Source of the DNA: Ichthyophthirius multifiliis
Taxonomy: Eukaryota > Ciliophora > Oligohymenophorea > Hymenostomatida
Reading direction: 5' to 3'
DNA length: 34,846 nucleotides
Assembly: GCF_000220395.1 (NCBI RefSeq)
Contig: NW_004086310.1
Span: 1-34,846, forward strand
Below are positions 23,362 to 34,830 of the stretch, piece by piece. Below the pieces are notes generated by a model that saw only the letters and a program-made list of their open reading frames with translations, searched no databases and was not told the DNA's origin. Each line of letters opens with the position of its first letter. The stretch's first letter is position 1. Made by a program: the position numbers and the translations under genes.

Positions 23362-23676
23362 TCATTTCTTTCTTTGTTATTTAACAGCTTCTTCAAGTAA
23401 GGCTCTTTTTACTTTGGCTCTTCTATGAGTACCTAATCTTTTTCTTGCAATTTTAGTTGCTTTTTTGCTATCTTTGGCACTACCAGCTTTAATAAGTTCG
23501 ATAATTCTTTTTTCGTAAGGGGCAAATCCAGTCAATTCTCTAACAGTTTATCTAACTAAAGCTACTCTTTTACCCAAAGATCCTTTTCTTCTAGAGGGTT
23601 ATTCTCTTTTGAATTTCTTGTTTAATTTTGTGGTTATGAAACCTTTATTAAGTCCTACTGCTATTCCTTTAGCCAT
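23362..23676 (-). CDS. RPL36: Large-subunit ribosomal protein eL36
   Basis: A single intronless frame of 105 codons gives 104 residues, the normal eL36 length. It starts [13 protein letters not shown], has the characteristic [15 protein letters not shown] segment, then [19 protein letters not shown] and [13 protein letters not shown], and ends in a basic tail before TGA. eL36 sits on the surface of the 60S subunit near the L1 stalk and 5.8S/25S rRNA. Codon choice is less AT-biased than the neighbours (AGA, GGT, GCT, ACT), as expected for a highly expressed gene. A decayed duplicate lies downstream on the same strand. Upstream is an AT-rich divergent region shared with the Asn/Gln-rich gene. 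Confidence 0.98.
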
Positions 23677-24344
23677 TTTTTTTATTTTATTTTTTATATA
23701 TATATATATATTATTTTTATTAATTATATATATTAATGTAATATATTTTGCTTTTTAATTTTATATTTTATTTATTTTTGTTTTTTTATTCTTTTAGTTT
23801 TTTTGGATTTACTATATGTATTTTAAATTATTTTTATATATTATATATAGAAACTAATATTTATTATAAATTTTTATATTTTATTTTTAATACTTTTTTT
23901 TGAATGATTAATAAAAAAATGTTTATATTTTATATTAGAATTTAATTTTTTTTATTTTTATTTTCTTTTGTATATATTTTTAGCTTTATTTTATTTTAGT
24001 CTTTTACTAAATTAAAAAAAGCATAACAAATTATAAATCGTAAATTTTTTTAGTTTAAAAATTTTAATTTTAATATATAATAAATTTAAATATATTATAA
24101 ATAATTAATTATTATATAAAAAAAAATCTTAATAACTATATAAGATACAAATAAAATAAAATTAGAAATAAAAATATTTAGAAATAAAAAAAATATAAGA
24201 AAAATTAACAAAAACATTAGATTTTTATTCACTAAGGTTTAATTTAAAATATTTTTTGAATTTTTTTGATTTTAAATATAAATGAAAAAATTATAAAATA
24301 TTTTTATTTATTTTATAATAAAAAAAACTAAAATCACTAAAAAA
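23677..24344. other. AT-rich divergent promoter region
   Basis: The region lies between the eL36 start (minus) and an Asn/Gln-rich gene (plus). It must include the eL36 promoter, but only T-rich and A-rich low-complexity DNA is visible and no conserved box could be named. Confidence 0.5.
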
Positions 24345-25138
24345 ATGAATAATAATAAAAGTTTAAATAAAAAAAATGTTTCTTTTTTATAAAAATTACA
24401 TTTAACAAATTCCTAATAATAAAATATTCGAATATTGCATTAAAAAATATTATTTGAAGAAAAATAAAATTATTAAAAATCCAATTAAAAATAAACAGAA
24501 TTATCAGTCAAAATACTAAGTCCCATTAATTAAAATCAAATATATAAAAAAGCATAGAATGAAAATGAAATTGAAAAATTATAAACAATTAATTCAAAAA
24601 AAATCCTAAATAATAATTAAGCATATTTAAAGATTGATTAATAAATAAAAAATGACATTAGAAAATAAAAAAAAATATAAATTAATGAAAAAATTAAATA
24701 AATATTTAAACAAATAACAATTTTAAATAATTTGATTTAGTATAAGAAAATATAAGAAAAAGTTTCATTTAATAAAATTTGATACTTTTTAATAAAAAAG
24801 ATAGATAAAAAAGAATATAAAGTATACACTATTCTACAAATTCGTAAAAAAAAGCAATTGAAAATAATAATTATAATCGTATGTTAAAAGATTAAATAAA
24901 AACATAAAGAAATAGAAATTACACTTAAAAAACAGATCTTAATTTAAAAAATAATAAATATGATTTATTTGAAAATATAGATAATAAAAATATTGAAAAA
25001 ATAAAAACTATTAATAAAAGAACATAATCAGCTCATTAAAAAAATACGAATAATAATAAATAATAAATAAAAAATAAACAAACTAGTTTAAATTAAAGTA
25101 AAAACTTAAAATGCAATAATGAGGAAAATAATAATATC

Positions 25139-25198
<60 letters not shown>

Positions 25199-25615
25199 TA
25201 AAATCATATTAAAGATTATGATAATAATCTTATTAATAATAAATATTAATATAATAATAATTTCAGTAATAATAATTTATATTAAAATTATAATAACAAC
25301 TATAATAAAATTAATAATTACAAATTTTACATTGATAATTATAAACTTTAATTTGATAGTTATAAATTATAATTAGATAATTATATTAATTAATAATAAT
25401 AATAAAGTTAATTTTAATAAAATTTAATATAATAATGTTTAATTTAATAAAATTATAAATTTAAATAGTAAAAGTAATAATAAATTAATAAGAATAAAAA
25501 TATATAAATATTTTCACATGAAGATTAAATTAATAATTAATATACTCCTTGGGTCGAAAATAATAACGAAGATTTTTCTACTTTAGAATTTATTTAATAT
25601 GCTACTTGTAATTGA
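24345..25615 (+). CDS. Asn/Gln/Lys-rich low-complexity protein
   Basis: ATG at 24345 opens a frame that, with one small intron at 24740, reaches TGA at 25613-25615. The intron is either 17 bases (24740-24756) or 23 bases (24740-24762). Both start GTATAAG, end AAG and restore the frame, giving 417 or 415 residues. The protein is Lys/Gln-rich at first, then holds about 20 Asn codons in a row (AAT repeat, 25137-25199), then repeated NYKL/DNY segments. It ends in a less biased tail containing TPWVENNNEDFSTLEF, which suggests a short conserved C-terminal motif. No domain is recognised. Such Asn-rich proteins are common in AT-rich protist genomes and are often disordered. The next gene starts 154 bases downstream on the same strand. 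Confidence 0.66.
25137..25199 (+). repeat. (AAT)n microsatellite coding for polyasparagine
   Basis: About 20 AAT units lie in frame within the Asn/Gln-rich gene. A shorter AAT run in the next gene (about 26553-26597) does the same. Confidence 0.9.
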
Positions 25616-25768
25616 TAAAATATTAATATTTGTAAAAAAAGTTTTGAAACTTATTATTTATAAAATTATTATATTTTTTTCTTTTAATTAAAATTTAAAT
25701 TAATTTATAATAATTTAATAAAATAAATAAATAATTAACCAATAAATATAAAAATTTTTATAAAAAAA

Positions 25769-26554
25769 ATGAAAAATATGCATAAAAAATAAAAAGATGT
25801 TAAATTATTGCCTAAAGGAATATTAATTAATAAATAATTAAGTTTAGAAAAATTACAATTTAGTTAAAAATAACAAAAATTAAAAGATGATTATGTACAT
25901 TAAATGCCTACTTAAAGAAGCTGTTTTAATCAACAAAAAACGATTTAACAAACACAATTAAAACTTACTGAAAACTTAAAAATATTATCAAGTATAGAAA
26001 CTATAAATAGGTAAAAAAAACAGAGTCTTTATATTCTAAAATGGATAATTAAGTTCATAATAAAAAAAATTTAATAGTTAAGAATTTAAAGGTGTAAATT
26101 TATATTAATTATGTGATAAAAAATAATATTAAGAGAAAGAATTTATATAATTAGAAAAAAAAATTAAAGAAAATAAAGAAAAAATAAATAAGTTTTTAGA
26201 AAAAATATAAAAAGATAATTAATGTCCTTTAGATATTATATAAAAAATAAAATTATTAGAATAAATGGAGAATTTTTTTTTATTAGAACTAAATGAAAAT
26301 ATGTAAATAAATCCATAAAATATAAAAATATTATAAAAATTTTTAGAAATAAATAATTTTTAAAGTTAATTAATATAAAATTTAATATAAAATTATATTT
26401 GCTAATTTTAAAATAAAAACATTTAAAAAAATCATGAAGAAATTATTAAATTATCAAAAATAAATAATATAAAATAGTAATAAAAAAGTGAATAAAAAGA
26501 TATTTCATTTTTTAGAGATAATAATAATGAAAATAATGATATTAATAATTATAC

Positions 26555-26597
<43 letters not shown>

Positions 26598-28760
26598 TTT
26601 AATAATTATATTTAATTATAAAATATAAAAATGGCTTAATCAATTGTTCAATTAAGCCAAAAATTATAAGAATTCGAATCATGTCAAGATTTAGCTGAAA
26701 CTAAAAAAAAATAGATGAACTTTAGCAATAATTAGGAAATTAAAATTAATATTTAATTTAGTAAATATAAAATAAAGACCGAGAAATTTATATTTATAAA
26801 ATTTAAATGTCTAATTTGTAAAATGCATTTAATAATATTGATTTTCAATATTAAGTTTATAAAAAACATGCAGATTAATTAGAAATAGAATTAGATTAAT
26901 ATAAAAATATATAATAAAACTAATAAGAAATAATCAATAATTACCGTGAAAGGGCTTTTATGTAATTAGAAGATTATAATATGTATAAAATATAACTTTT
27001 TGAATAAGAAAAAGATTATTTTAAATTAAAAAATGAATTAATAAATACTAAGAATAAATTATATAAATTTGTTATTTAATAAAGTAAAGAAATATTTGTT
27101 GAAGAGAATCAAAATTTCAATAATTTTAACTAAAATTTGTAAATTTTAAAATTATAATTTTAAAAAGATTAAGTATTTTATAAAAAATTAAAAAAATTAA
27201 TAAAATGACAAAAATTCTTTAAACCTAAATAATATATTAGATAATTTAATAAATAAATAAGCTTCTTAATAATCTCTATTTTAAGAAAACCTTAATTATT
27301 TTTTAGAAAAGCCTTCTTTTTTTATATTTCTTGAATAAATGACCTCTAATTATGAAAAAGAGATAAAAAACTTAAAAACCGTAAAATTTCTTTTTCTTTA
27401 ATAGGTTAAATGAGAGCCATATTAGACTCAAAATATAACGAATTTATCCTTTATGAACATTATCCTAAATAAATATCACATTTTCCTGATTTTGTATATG
27501 GTTGGCTTGGTAAATTTACTTTAGATACGAAAAAAAGATAAATTCGATTATAAAATGAATAAGAAAAAATGCTATCTGATGAGATTAGAATGTGTTTTTT
27601 TTAGATTTATTTTGCCCAAAAATCGACTAGGTGTGGGAAGTAAACTGCTTTAGGGATTTTTTAAGCGAAAAAAATGGTTTAGATGAACTTTTTTTTTATT
27701 TAAAAGTTCGAAATATCCTTTTTTAAGGAAATTGTATGGAAAAACACGAAAGTAGTTTTGATACTATTATGTATGGGGATTTATTAAAAGTAGAGAAAGT
27801 AATAGAGGGAATTTTATATAAATACGATTAAATAAATGTGATGTTAGTGAAGAAAGTTTTAAAAGATTATGTAAATAAAAAAAAAAAAGTAAAAAATAAT
27901 TAATTGATTTACATTTTGTTTTGAGGATTTTATTGGAATTTTATAAAATAGAAAAGAATAATCGAATTTAACTACTAAAAGAATGCTTTAAAATTTAAAG
28001 TTCTATTATTTAAAAAGACTAGGCTAGTTTATTCGGTCTTAAATTCAAGGCTTTTAGAAATATAATTAATCTTAATTTTCCGAATGCCTAGGAAGTAGAA
28101 ATTGCGGATATGTATAGATATATGCATAATTTAGGGGATGGTATATGTAGTTTAGAGGTTTTTTTATGTGTTTGTGATGAATTTTCGTTTTTTCTGAAAT
28201 ATTTAGAAATCAATAGTTGTGAAGTTTGGGGGGGTTATAAATAATTATAGTTATAGTAAAAAGTTTTATGTGATGAAAATTTAGAGGAATATTTAAATTC
28301 ATATAATTTTGCTGATTTAATATTTAGGGAGTTTAAAGGAATTTATGATGTAATATTTAAAGAAATGGTATAAATTGGGGTTGAGGGATTGGTTTTTCAA
28401 TTCGAAAGCTTAAATAAATTTTTTTAGGGGTAATTTAAAGATTATAATAAACATTTTGTGTTAGAAATGGGAAGACTATTTTAGGCTTTGTATTAAGTGA
28501 AAGTTTTTAAGGTTTTTTAGTACGATTTTAAGAAAAATAAAATGGGATTTGATAGAATTTCAATTGTTTTGAATGATTTTGAATATTTGGGAAAGATTTT
28601 TGAGAATTTTTAAAAATTTTAATAGGAACAAGACAAATAAAATAATATTTAAGCTAATATTTTTAGGAGGTTTTAGTAAATTTGTAAAAATAAAAATAAT
28701 AAAATGTATTTAGTTATGGATTCGTTATTAATTGCAAAAACTTAAAGTTAAAAACTTTGA
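25769..28760 (+). CDS. Long coiled-coil protein with unrecognised C-terminal domain
   Basis: The first exon (25769-26010), exon 2 (26054-26682) and exon 3 (26715-27172) join in frame through introns of 43 and 32 bases. They encode a Gln/Lys/Asn-rich coiled coil with a polyasparagine run and a heptad stretch (ELQQQLGNQNQYL; HADQLEIELDQYK). After an unclear segment (about 27173-27400) the frame ISFSLIGQMRAILDSKYNEF opens a domain with normal composition, including FPDFVYGWLGKFTLD and, across a 14- or 23-base intron at 27631/27640-27653, DFLSEKNGLDELFFYL. Another intron near 27871-27956 leads into LLKECFKIQ, FNQ-like helices and a long alpha-helical tail to TGA at 28758-28760. Total coding is roughly 850-900 residues. 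The plan, coiled coil plus helical C-terminal domain, is common among ciliate basal-body and axonemal proteins, but I recognise no named family. At least one junction is unresolved. Confidence 0.7.
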
Positions 28761-28950
28761 TTTTTTGATTTTTTATATTTTTTGATGTATTTATTTTTAT
28801 AATAAAATACTTTTAATTTTGTTAAAGAAAATATTTTTTTTTTTTTTTTAATTTTAAATCAAAAATAAAAATGTACAAAAAAAAAAAAAAATATAGAAAT
28901 TAATTTATTATAATAATTAAAATTGTATTTTTTTTTATTTATTTTTTACT

Positions 28951-30031
28951 TCAAAATAATTTGCATTAAGTACAACAAGGCTTTATATTTTTTTCTTCTT
29001 TTTCTATTATAATTTATTATTTTTCGCATTAAGTACACTGATTAAAAATTTAGGTTTAATTATTTTCTATAAATTTCTTTGAGCTTTCTTTAACTTTTCT
29101 TTCTTTTATAGAACTTTCTTTTAATGAAAGATCTTTTGCAGAATTATCTTTTAAAGAACTTTATTTAAAAATCATATTTTCTTTAGATTTTGTTTTATCT
29201 AATTTATTATTATCTTTTTAATCTTTTTAAGAAATTTATTATTTTAAGCTTATATTATCAGTTTATATATTGCAAATTTTAAAATATACTTTATAACATT
29301 CATCAACTTAAAAAAAAATAAAATTAATATAAATAAATTAAAATATAATAATAATAATAAAAAAAAAATTTCCCAAAAAAAAAAAAAATGTCATATTGTA
29401 TATATATTTTTTCTTTGTATATAAATAAATAAATAATATTTTATTTAATATTAATTTATATAAATTAGATAGATATTTATATACTTTAACTTTTTAATTC
29501 ATGTAAATCAATGTCTATATTAAATGTTTTTTTTACGAATCTTTTAAAAGCTATATATTCAGTTAATACTACTAATCCTTATTAATATATATATAAAACA
29601 TCTTCATCTGTAAATGGAAGATTATCTGTGAGTCTTTTTTTAATAAAATTTTATAATTCATTTGAAATTTAATCTAAAATGAGAGGTTTTAAATATCTTT
29701 TTTTTTATATATTTTTATTTTGTTAAATAAAAAAGGAAAAAGAATATTAATAAATTTGTTTTATTTTTAATTTTATATTTTATCCACATTTTTAAAAATT
29801 AATTTAAATATACCCAAATGATCCTTTTACACTGTGTGCTGATTCTTTTACTAATTTATAATCTTAACTAAGTAAACCATTTAACATCTTATCATAATCT
29901 TTTTGAAATTGGGAGAAATAATACATATTCACAAATTCTAAAAATGATTCCTAGGAACCATATTCTTCATAGCCTGATTATAAATTTATTGGAACGTAAT
30001 TTTCATTGAAGGCATTATGATAATTTATCAT
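28951..30031 (-). CDS. HPt (histidine phosphotransfer) protein with C-terminal CxxC pairs
   Basis: Three exons (29814-30031, 29485-29696, 28951-29306) join to exactly 262 codons, 261 residues. Residues about 25-110 match an HPt domain, a four-helix bundle that relays phosphate between histidine kinases and response regulators. The key segment is DYKLVKESAHSVKGSFGYLK, with H66 the phospho-accepting histidine and K69 and G70 the conserved partners (usual form AHxLKGS). Residues about 143-230 are Lys/Ser-rich, with repeats of LKxSS/IKExK type. The C-terminus carries two cysteine knuckles, QCTQCEK (C234, C237) and CCTQCKLF (C254, C255, C258), which could bind one zinc. Introns are 117 and 178 bases. 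The gene converges with the coiled-coil gene, their stops 190 bases apart. HPt is confident; zinc binding is inferred. Confidence 0.86.
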
Positions 30032-32831
30032 TTTTATTAATTTTTTTTGAAATAAAATAATATTTGTTATTATTATTTATATAATATATTATTAATATTT
30101 TTTTTTTTTTCAATTTTATTAAATATAAAGTAAACAAACAATAATATAAAAATTTATTGTAAATTAATTAAAACCAAAAAAATAAATAAATAAATAGTAT
30201 TAAAAAATATGTTTTCTTATGATATTATAATAATATAATATTAAACAAGAATAGAAATATTATATTATTTTAGATTTTTTTATATTTTTTTCTAATAATA
30301 TTAATATTTATTTAACTAATAATAAAATATTTTTATATTATATTTTAAAGTTTATAGATTATAGATTTTAATTTTTAAATTAATAAATATTCTATTAATT
30401 ATTTAATATAAATATTTAAACAATGTTTAATATTTAAAATGAGTAAATTACAAAAGTAATAATATATTTATAATTCAAAAAATAATGATAGACATTTTAA
30501 TTATATGTAAAAAAAAAACTTAGTGTTTTTATATATTATTTTATTCATAATATTATATTTATCTTATCTATTTCTATATATATTGTATTTATAAAATATT
30601 AAAATTTATTTATGTTAAAAATAATAAAAAAATCAATTTATATTTTTATTATTTTAAATATTTTTTTAAAAATTAAAAATTCTTTTTATATTTTAAAATA
30701 AGAAAAGCAAAAAATTTACATTATTAAATAATTTTTTAATAATGTTTAAGAAATATAAATTAAAAAATAATATTATATTATTAATTATATAATTATAATT
30801 ATTTTATATAGAAAATATAATTTTTTTTAAATTATAATAATTTAATTTATATATATTTTTTCGTCTATCTTTTTTGATTATTATAATTTTATTGATGTAA
30901 ATAAATATCTTTTTTATTATCTTTATTTAATAATTCAATTTATACTTGTTTTTAAATAATAATATTTATTAATAATTACTCAATAACAGTTTACTTAAAA
31001 ATATCATATTTAATCTACTATTTAAGTAATTTTATATAGTTTAATTTTAAAATTAAATTTTTCTTTTTATTGTTACACCTGATTTCTACAAAATAATAAT
31101 TTTAATCTTTTTAAATTCACTTCATTTAGTATATAAATTTTAAAAATATTTGTAAATAAGGTAATTTAGAATATAAAATAATATTTGATTAGCTAAATGT
31201 AACTTATATTTTTTTTTTCATAAATTTTATTTATTAACATATTATTGTAATTGCTATTTTTAAAAATTATAAAATAATATATTAGTCTCATTAATATATA
31301 TATATATTTTGTTTAAATTTATACATAAATAATTTTTTTCATTTTCGTTTTATAATTTTATTATATTTATAAATTAACTTAATTTAGTACAATTTTTATC
31401 TTAAAAATTATTTTTTTATTTATATTTTATTTATCATCTTAGGAAAATAATGTTTTTATATTATTTTCAATCCTCATATTTATATTCTTCAATTTTTTTT
31501 TTTTTCAAATGAATATTAATTGTATAAAAAGATTTATAAAATTATAATAATTATAATATGATATAAAGTTAATTAAATATAATTTTTATTTTCTATTAAT
31601 TTATTATATTTATAAATTATCCAATAATATAAATACTTCACTAAAATATATATAGTTCTTTGAATTTAATTTCTAAACTATTTTTAATTTTAATTTTTAC
31701 TATTTTATTATTTCTTTCTATTTATAATTGAAAAAAAAATTCATTGTTATAGACTTATAAATAAATGATTAATATATTATAATTTAATATTATAAATGAA
31801 AAATTATATTAAATTTTTAATTATTATTATATAATAATATTTTATTGCTTTATTTATTTTATTCTTTTATTTACATATTTAGTAATTTATATGATTTTAA
31901 TTTCAAAATCCTGTTATTTCTTTTATTTTTATTTAATAGTTTTTATATTTATAATAAAAATGGTTTCTAAATTTTTGCAGATAATTATGCTAAATTATTT
32001 AAGTAGAGTAAAAGTTCCAGAATTTTTAATATTTTTCAACTTACAAATAATATATATAAATTTGTAATTTATAACATTTAAATAAATATAATATATTTAT
32101 AAATTGTGCATTTAAAATATTATTTAGATAATCAAGTTCTAAAAATAAAAATAAAAAAAAAAATTATAAAATTATTATTCAAATAAAATATCTAAGAAAT
32201 AAATATTTAATATTAAAATAATAATTTCATTCAATTTAAATAAATAAATAAAAACTTTATTTATGATATTTTAATTTTAGGAAATTTAAAAACATTATTA
32301 TAATTATACTTATTTTTATAAATCAAAAAAAAAATCATAATGATATAATTCTTTAATATACTATTTATCTTGCTGAAAATTTTTAAAATTAAATAAAATT
32401 ATAAATTTTATTCGGGAAATCACACTATTTATTAATTTTTTTTTAAAAAAAAATCTCTATGAAAAATATTTATAATAAGTTTTTATAAACTTTACTTATT
32501 TTTATTGCTATTTTTTTTTTTTTATTATATATATATATGAAAAATTGATTTATAATTAATACAAAAAAAATATATAATCTAAAATAATCATATGTTTGTA
32601 AATTTTTGAAAGCAATTTAAATATACTTATAATATTCTAAAAATATAAATAAATATTATTTATATTTACAATATTATTATTATCTTTTTAAATATATTAT
32701 TATATGTATTAATTTATAAAATAAAATTTTAAATATATTAATTTAATTTAATAAAATAATAACTTTTTATCTATAATTTTAGAAAAAGTAAAAAAGCTTT
32801 ATATTAATATTATTTTTATATAATTTATATG
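30032..32831. other. Long AT-rich spacer
   Basis: About 2.8 kb with no gene that I can support. A few Lys/Gln-rich open stretches (for example minus strand near 30860-30960 and 31060-31140) read for 30-40 codons but have no splice context or recognisable sequence and may be decayed coding DNA or chance. The right end may contain the true 3' end of the bZIP gene. Confidence 0.55.
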
Positions 32832-34732
32832 TCATTTTTATTTTTTTTATTTTTATTAGTAGTATATAATTATTATCTGATTAATTACTATCAGTATCAT
32901 CTTAACAATTATTTTATTATGAATAATTATTAATATTTATATAACCATTTATATTATTTTATTATTAATTTTAATTATCATCATTCATCTTCTTATCTTT
33001 ATAATCATAGAAACCTTCTTCATCAAAATCATATTCTCCACTTTCATTTTAAAAAGCTTCCCATAAATTTTAATTGCTAACTTCTCTTCTATATTTATTC
33101 TATTATAATTATTCTATTATTTTAAATTATTAAAATATAATTTAATTACTTTTTCAAGAGACAATAAAAAATATGCTGATTATTAAGGATTAAAAATATT
33201 TCTCATATTATCTATTATACCTTCAACTTCTTAAACTCTGTATTGAATTTGTTTTTTGTTGTTTAGAATTGATTTATTAATCTATTTTATTTTTAAACAA
33301 AAATTAATTTTATTGTTTTATTTACAAATCTAATTGTTTTTTTCCTAAACTAATTTTTGTTTGAATTTTTATATATTTTGCTTTTATTAATTAGATAATT
33401 AAAGTTGTTTTTATAGTTCTTCTCTCCAAGGCGATTTTTTAACATTATCATTATCTTTTTCTGAGAAAAAATCAAAATCTTATTTTATTTGTTATAAATA
33501 AAAAATATAATTAAAAAAAATAAGAATAATATAATTAAAAATATTAATATTATACTTTCTACTGATGTCCATAATAAATATCTATAATGAGTAGGTATAA
33601 AAATTTCAATTATTTGTTTAAAGAAAAAATTTACAGCATTAAGTCTCTCTTTTCCTTATGCGCCTAACCTTAACTTTTTATTTAATACAAAAAATATTAA
33701 ATAAATAATTATTTTATTCATTTTATTATTACTCGTAAAGAATCAAGAAGTAAATTTAATTCGTTTTCCTCAGTTTATACAGTCAAACATTTTTCTATCT
33801 TTTCATATAATTATTATCTTCCAAATGTATATCCGTTTAATTTTTATGTTTAAAAATCAATTTTATTTAAATATTAATTATTTTATTATAAAATTTTCTT
33901 TGTTTTTTCTAATTCTTCAGATAATTAAGAAACCTTAAATTTAAAATAAATATAAAAATATAAATATATTTATTTTATATAAATATATTATTTATCTAGA
34001 TTTAAATATATATACATATATAAATTTACTTTTGTTTCTAATAATTCAATATATATTTTTTTCTTTTTCTGCTGTTTTTAGCTGATTCCCTATTTCTAGA
34101 TAATTTCAAATTTAGTTTATCTTTTTTATATATATTTTTTATTTAATCGTATTTTAAAAATACCAATTTCAGATTATTATAGATTTTATCCTAAAACACT
34201 TTTTAAATTACTATCATCTTCTTTTTTATAAATTTAAAAATTTATTCAGCTTATTCTTTCATATTGATTTATTGCTTACTTTTAATGGAATAAAAATAAT
34301 AAAGACAAATAAATAAATATACTAAATATATTTATAAAAATAAATATTATTTTATAATATAATATAATATAATATAATATAATATAATATAAAATATATA
34401 TATTTATTTTTATAAATATTAATATATACTTTTATTTTAAATTATATAAAACAAATATATATATTAATGTATTAATAATATTAAATATTTATTTTTTATT
34501 TTTTTATTTAATTTATTAATTATAAATATATATTAAAATTAATAATATTTTACTTTTCTTATATATTTGTTTCATTTTTATCTGTAATTAATGTACTTAT
34601 TTTATTTATATATGTATTTTTAAAATTATTTCTATAATTAAATAAATCTTTATTTTCTTCTAAAAGTTAAATATGATTTACAAATCCCTACTTTATCTTT
34701 TATTCTGCTATACTATCTTCTTTGTTTTCCAT
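32832..34732 (-). CDS. bZIP transcription factor
   Basis: Six exons are proposed: 34554-34732, 34030-34278, 33733-33933, 33556-33673, 33150-33478 and 33099 to about 32832. The basic region SRNRESAKNSRKRKK fits the bZIP DNA-binding consensus N-x-x-S-A-x-x-S-R-x-R-K. It is followed by IYIELLETK and, after an intron, VSQLSEELEKTKKILQQ, a zipper-like helix. Further exons encode a Phe-rich segment, a Gln-rich coiled coil, then EGIIDNMRNIFNPQQSAYFL and an acidic, Asn-rich tail. The NPQQSAYFLLSLEK element resembles the L-x-P-x-Q-x-A-x-F-L segment that follows the zipper in other protist bZIP proteins. Exon phases agree throughout except at one point: a run of seven T on the plus strand (34056-34062) leaves basic region and zipper one base out of phase. 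The final stop is uncertain; a TGA at 32832-32834 is one frame away. Nuclear transcription factor is a secure call, the exact ends are not. Confidence 0.8.
34353..34392. repeat. (AATAT)n pentanucleotide repeat
   Basis: About seven to eight tandem ATAAT/AATAT units lie inside the first intron of the bZIP gene (34279-34553). Confidence 0.85.
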
Positions 34733-34789
34733 CCTAATAATATAAATAAAATTAAAAATATATTATATTTAAAAAAAAAAATTTAAAGT

Positions 34790-34792
<3 letters not shown>

Positions 34793-34827
<35 letters not shown>
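34793..34827. repeat. (TA)n tract at window end
   Basis: A TA dinucleotide run upstream of the bZIP start, followed by more AT-rich DNA to the window edge. No telomeric repeat (such as C4A2) is present, so this is not a chromosome end. Confidence 0.85.

Positions 34828-34830
<3 letters not shown>

Noticed and set aside
9310-28760. General programmed frameshifting at A runs in many plus-strand genes
   Set aside because: Most apparent slips were resolved by GT..AG introns that give exact multiples of three; only three sites remain open, and a 14-base A run in the gene at 5282 is in frame.
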